Positions 61,587 to 64,000 of a DNA stretch of 64,000 nt are shown here, in pieces. Source of the DNA: Haploplasma axanthum (GTDB lineage Bacteria > Bacillota_I > Bacilli_A > Acholeplasmatales > Acholeplasmataceae); contig NZ_LR215048.1 of assembly GCF_900660745.1 (NCBI RefSeq), positions 1,240,001 to 1,304,000 on the forward strand. Reading direction: 5' to 3'. Within the stretch, counting starts at the first letter, position 1; each line of letters starts with the position of its first letter. A program made the translations under genes and the position numbers. Under the pieces are notes generated by a model. The model ran no database searches. It saw only the letters and a program-made list of their open reading frames with translations, and was not told the DNA's origin.

Positions 61587-62143
61587 TATTTTTCACCTCT
61601 TTTTAAGACTTTACGACTAAAAACTTTTATTAGTGCATTATTAACTTTAACTGACCATTTCATAATATTATAGAAAATAACAACTAATATTGACATTACA
61701 ACCATATAAACACCACTTGAAATCAATAAATTTCCTATTTCAATCTTATCTCTAAACAGTCCAATTATATAAGCTACCAATCCAAATGGGACAGCCACCA
61801 TAACAATGATACTTGATAATATTAAAATATACATTACAATTATTATTACTAAATAAACCAATCCAATTGGAATTAGTAAAGGACTAGCAAACAAATATAA
61901 CAATAATTTTCCTGATGTTTTCAAGCTATCATTTACTGTTTTATTTTCCCTTTCATTAATTGTTTTCGGATAATAATTTTTTCTTATTTCACTATACTCA
62001 ATCGTTTTTTCTATATCTTCAAGTTTTTCACCATTATCAAGTCTATCATTAATCATTTCAACATAATATGAAATAATATCTTCTTTCTCTTCACTTCTTA
62101 AACCTCTGAGCTCATGCTCAATTTTTTTAATAATTTTTTTCAT
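61586..62143 (-). CDS. DUF1700 / HAAS-domain membrane protein
   Basis: The 185-residue protein has a soluble N-terminal HAAS-type helix bundle (IEHELRGLRSEEKEDIISYYVEMINDRLDNGE, about 5-40) and two to three membrane segments. DUF1700 proteins accompany PadR and DUF4097 genes and are thought to act as membrane partners. The ATG at 62143 is used because AAAGGTGA lies before it; the GTG at 62152 overlaps that site. Confidence 0.85.
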   Translation of the reverse strand: MKKIIKKIEHELRGLRSEEKEDIISYYVEMINDRLDNGEKLEDIEKTIEYSEIRKNYYPKTINERENKTVNDSLKTSGKLLLYLFASPLLIPIGLVYLVIIIVMYILILSSIIVMVAVPFGLVAYIIGLFRDKIEIGNLLISSGVYMVVMSILVVIFYNIMKWSVKVNNALIKVFSRKVLKRGEK

Positions 62144-62144
62144 T

Positions 62145-62453
62145 TCATTCACCTTTCACAATCTTGTGATATGTAATCATGATTTCTTCCCATGATGTTA
62201 CAAACTCATTTATATGATCTATTCCTTTTGGTTTTATCTTATAATATTTTCTATTTCTTCCATTATGAATAACATTATATGTTTCCAATTCATCAGCTTC
62301 TTCTAGTCTTCTTAATATTGGATATAATGTTGATTCTGATATTAGAATATATTTTGAAAGATTTGAAACTATTTCGTAACCATATGATTCTTTTTTTGAA
62401 AGTTCAGCTAGTACATAAATTTCAATAACACCCTTTTTTAATTGCACCTGCAA
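62145..62453 (-). CDS. PadR-family transcriptional regulator
   Basis: This 102-residue PadR-like winged-helix protein has the core QLKKGVIEIYVLAELSKKESYGYEIV and the recognition segment SESTLYPILRRLEEADEL. The TTG at 62453 is the likely start: GGTGGGATG lies upstream and it yields the normal PadR N-terminus. A GTG at 62447 is an alternative. It probably represses its own operon with DUF1700 and DUF4097. Confidence 0.88.
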   Translation of the reverse strand: MQVQLKKGVIEIYVLAELSKKESYGYEIVSNLSKYILISESTLYPILRRLEEADELETYNVIHNGRNRKYYKIKPKGIDHINEFVTSWEEIMITYHKIVKGE

Positions 62454-62528
62454 ACATCCCACCTGCTTCCTTACGCATAATATTATACAATGCATAGTAT
62501 AAGGTTGTCAATAGTATTGATTATAAAA

Positions 62529-62560
62529 ATAAAAAGACTTCTAAATATTAGTAGAAGTCC
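62529..62560 (-). terminator. Terminator of the AAA ATPase gene
   Basis: GACTTCT-actaatattt-AGAAGTC followed by T5 on the minus strand. Confidence 0.85.
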
Positions 62561-62582
62561 TTAATTACTTATGAGATCATAT

Positions 62583-63350
62583 TCATTCTTCTTCATCAAA
62601 CAAATACTTCATATACCGTGTAGGTGAACTTAAAAACGATGTATAATCTCTAACTATTGGGTGATTTTCATACTCAGTAATGCTAATTTTATCTGAAAAA
62701 TGATATATTAATGCATTTGGATATGCTAATAATATTGGTGAATGCGTACAAATAATAAACTGACTACCTTCATCAACATATTTTTTTATTAGTGAAATTA
62801 AGGTTAGTTGATTTTGAAATGATAACGGTGTTTCTGGTTCATCTAATAAATAGAGAGTCTTGCCTCTAAGTTTAGAAGAAAAAAAACTTATATAACCTTC
62901 TCCATGTGATGCCATCTTAAACTTGGAAACCATCGACTTCATTTTTTCAACATTTCCTTCATGCAATCCAATTTCTAGTATTTTCCCGAATGACTCTCTA
63001 TTTCCATGTTTTTTTATTGATTGATTCAACAAATCCTTATTTTCTTGTTCTTCTTTTTCAATCCAACTTAAAAATGTATAAAAATCTTCGCTTTGAAAAT
63101 AATAACCTCGCTTTAACTTAGTATTCCATGAAACAGAAAATCCCTTATACTTTTCAAATCTATAATCAATATTTTTAGAAACATTAATACTATTTGTTAA
63201 TTGACTTATTATTCTTAATATCGTTGATTTCCCAGATCCATTTTCACCTGTGAAAAACACAACAGGTGCATTTAAATCTAAAGATTTAAACGCTATTGTA
63301 CTATATGGATATTCATTTTTATCAATATCTTTCACTAGTTTTATTAGCAT
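62583..63350 (-). CDS. AAA-type ATPase with ABC-like nucleotide-binding fold
   Basis: This 255-residue protein has Walker A GENGSGKST near residue 40, and Walker B with the following Glu (LYLLDEPETPLS). The FIICTHSPILLAY segment provides the switch His. The signature is not a classic ABC transporter. Small ATPases of this type occur alone or with nucleases in defence-like modules; no partner nuclease is seen in the 72-bp gap or next gene. Function unknown. Confidence 0.8.
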   Translation of the reverse strand: MLIKLVKDIDKNEYPYSTIAFKSLDLNAPVVFFTGENGSGKSTILRIISQLTNSINVSKNIDYRFEKYKGFSVSWNTKLKRGYYFQSEDFYTFLSWIEKEEQENKDLLNQSIKKHGNRESFGKILEIGLHEGNVEKMKSMVSKFKMASHGEGYISFFSSKLRGKTLYLLDEPETPLSFQNQLTLISLIKKYVDEGSQFIICTHSPILLAYPNALIYHFSDKISITEYENHPIVRDYTSFLSSPTRYMKYLFDEEE

Positions 63351-63385
63351 AATATTACTCCTTGTTTAAACATTTATATATAATA

Positions 63386-63414
63386 AAAGATTCCTAAATT
63401 AATAGAAATCTTTT
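63386..63414 (-). terminator. Terminator of the winged-helix / Fic-related gene
   Basis: AAAGATTTCT and AGGAATCTTT form a stem followed by T residues on the minus strand, 9 bp after the stop codon. Confidence 0.7.
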
Positions 63415-63422
63415 AATCTTAT

Positions 63423-64000
63423 TTATTCATCAAAGATGGAAATTTGTGAAAAATCCTTTTCTTGATCAACTAATACTTGCCATTTAGAACTTCTTCCACT
63501 TCCAATTGGCATTATTTTTCTTTCATCACGTAATCTTTGAAGGGTTCTATTAATTGTAGAATCACTAACTGTCGGATGCGCTTCACGTAAATCTTCTTTT
63601 GAAAATAATCTTTTGAATTTTAAAATAGTATTTTCCAAATTATCAGATTTATTTAAATTCCGTTCAAACTCATATTGATGTGCAATTTCATCTATTTCAT
63701 TATAACTATCCATTAAGATCTTATAAACAATTTCCGTTAAATTATCAGTTTGTGAAAACTGACTTGCCCAATTATAGTTGGCTTGATTTAATGCGTATTG
63801 CCATGGCTCTTGATATTTAGCAAAGTAATGAAAAAATGAAACATATTTAAATATAGGGAAAGTTTGAAAAAGCATTGTATATAACAACATTAAAGCAATC
63901 AGTTCATTGTAATTATCAAATATTTTCATGTTAATAAAATCAACATAAAAGTTAGTTATTAATGTCGTTAATTCATATTTTTTTTCTTTAACAAGTTTTT
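63423..64000 (-). CDS. C-terminal part of a winged-helix protein, possibly Fic-related (5' end outside window)
   Basis: The frame is open from the right edge to the stop at 63423, so at least 192 residues are seen and the start lies beyond 64000. A helical part with IFKYVSFFHYFAKYQEPWQYAL is followed by a C-terminal winged helix (FSKEDLREAHPTVSDSTINRTLQRLRDERKI) ending in GSGRSSKW. The layout resembles the C-terminus of some Fic-family proteins, but the HPFxDGNGR motif would be outside the window, so the assignment is tentative. An internal ATG at 63929 is not the likely start. Confidence 0.55.
   Translation of the reverse strand, partial: KLVKEKKYELTTLITNFYVDFINMKIFDNYNELIALMLLYTMLFQTFPIFKYVSFFHYFAKYQEPWQYALNQANYNWASQFSQTDNLTEIVYKILMDSYNEIDEIAHQYEFERNLNKSDNLENTILKFKRLFSKEDLREAHPTVSDSTINRTLQRLRDERKIMPIGSGRSSKWQVLVDQEKDFSQISIFDE

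Noticed and set aside
1-64000. Mycoplasma-type genetic code (TGA as Trp)
   Set aside because: hisS, ssb and the speA-like gene end in TGA at expected lengths with overlapping downstream genes, and conserved Trp positions use TGG.
1-64000. tRNA genes, CRISPR arrays, prophage
   Set aside because: Looked for cloverleaf ends with CCA, regularly spaced repeats and phage structural genes; only the tmRNA was found.

Overview
The window is a low-GC, gene-dense bacterial chromosome segment, mostly on the minus strand. TGA is used as a stop (hisS, ssb, the speA-like gene) and TGG encodes Trp, so the standard bacterial code applies. Very short intergenic gaps, ATGA/TAATG overlaps, Firmicutes-type T-boxes, a TPP riboswitch, SepF plus FtsZ, RNase J, RecU, PepV and a tmRNA tag ending in LAA point to a wall-less or reduced relative of the Bacilli. 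Acholeplasma-like or Izemoplasma-like Mollicutes fit best; this placement is inference. No tRNA, rRNA, CRISPR array, prophage or intact insertion sequence was seen.

Region 1 (1-10.4 kb): end of rnhC, then a long minus-strand operon (GNAT, hisS, aspS, dCMP deaminase, PDZ-Lon-like protease, small membrane protein, lspA, rluD) preceded by an unusually short T-box leader; upstream lie dtd, rel and apt. Region 2 (10.4-24.1 kb): rarA, the polyamine pair speA/speB, RNase J, recU, thiT with its TPP riboswitch, pyrimidine nucleoside phosphorylase, a histidine phosphatase, and the plsC-folA-thyA-pepV-LOG cluster, then ssb. dCMP deaminase, ThyA and FolA together make dTMP. Region 3 (24.2-34.1 kb): deoD, deoC, a YczE-like protein, an unknown, surE and ileS under a canonical isoleucine T-box, then sepF, yggS, ychF and ftsZ. 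Region 4 (34.1-35.9 kb): tgt and queT, divergent from a palindromic double promoter, queT with a preQ1-like pseudoknot; this Tgt lacks all four zinc ligands.

Region 5 (36.0-42.6 kb) is the most distinctive: three tandem paralogous lipoproteins followed by a 1425-residue secreted protein that joins an alpha/beta-hydrolase (lipase-like) domain, BspA-type leucine-rich repeats, InlB-type repeats and a 250-residue Gly-rich GGX domain. All four carry the InlB-type module, suggesting one surface-exposed system. Region 6 (42.7-50.9 kb): lrgAB, a nitroreductase, a flavin reductase/luciferase-like pair divergent from an HxlR regulator with a single N-terminal Cys, a DUF1801 protein, a DEAD-box helicase, a phosphatase, a secreted membrane protein behind a palindrome, and a DUF1295 protein. 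Region 7 (51-53.2 kb) is a small decay zone with an AbiEii-like toxin remnant and a frameshifted membrane protein.

Region 8 (53.4-64 kb): ssrA (tmRNA), an AI-2E-type permease, an LTA-synthase-like membrane sulfatase with Ser at the usual Thr nucleophile, a uracil-DNA-glycosylase-family protein, adhE behind two cre-like sites, a PadR/DUF1700/DUF4097 operon, an AAA ATPase, and the 3' end of a winged-helix, possibly Fic-related gene running off the right edge.
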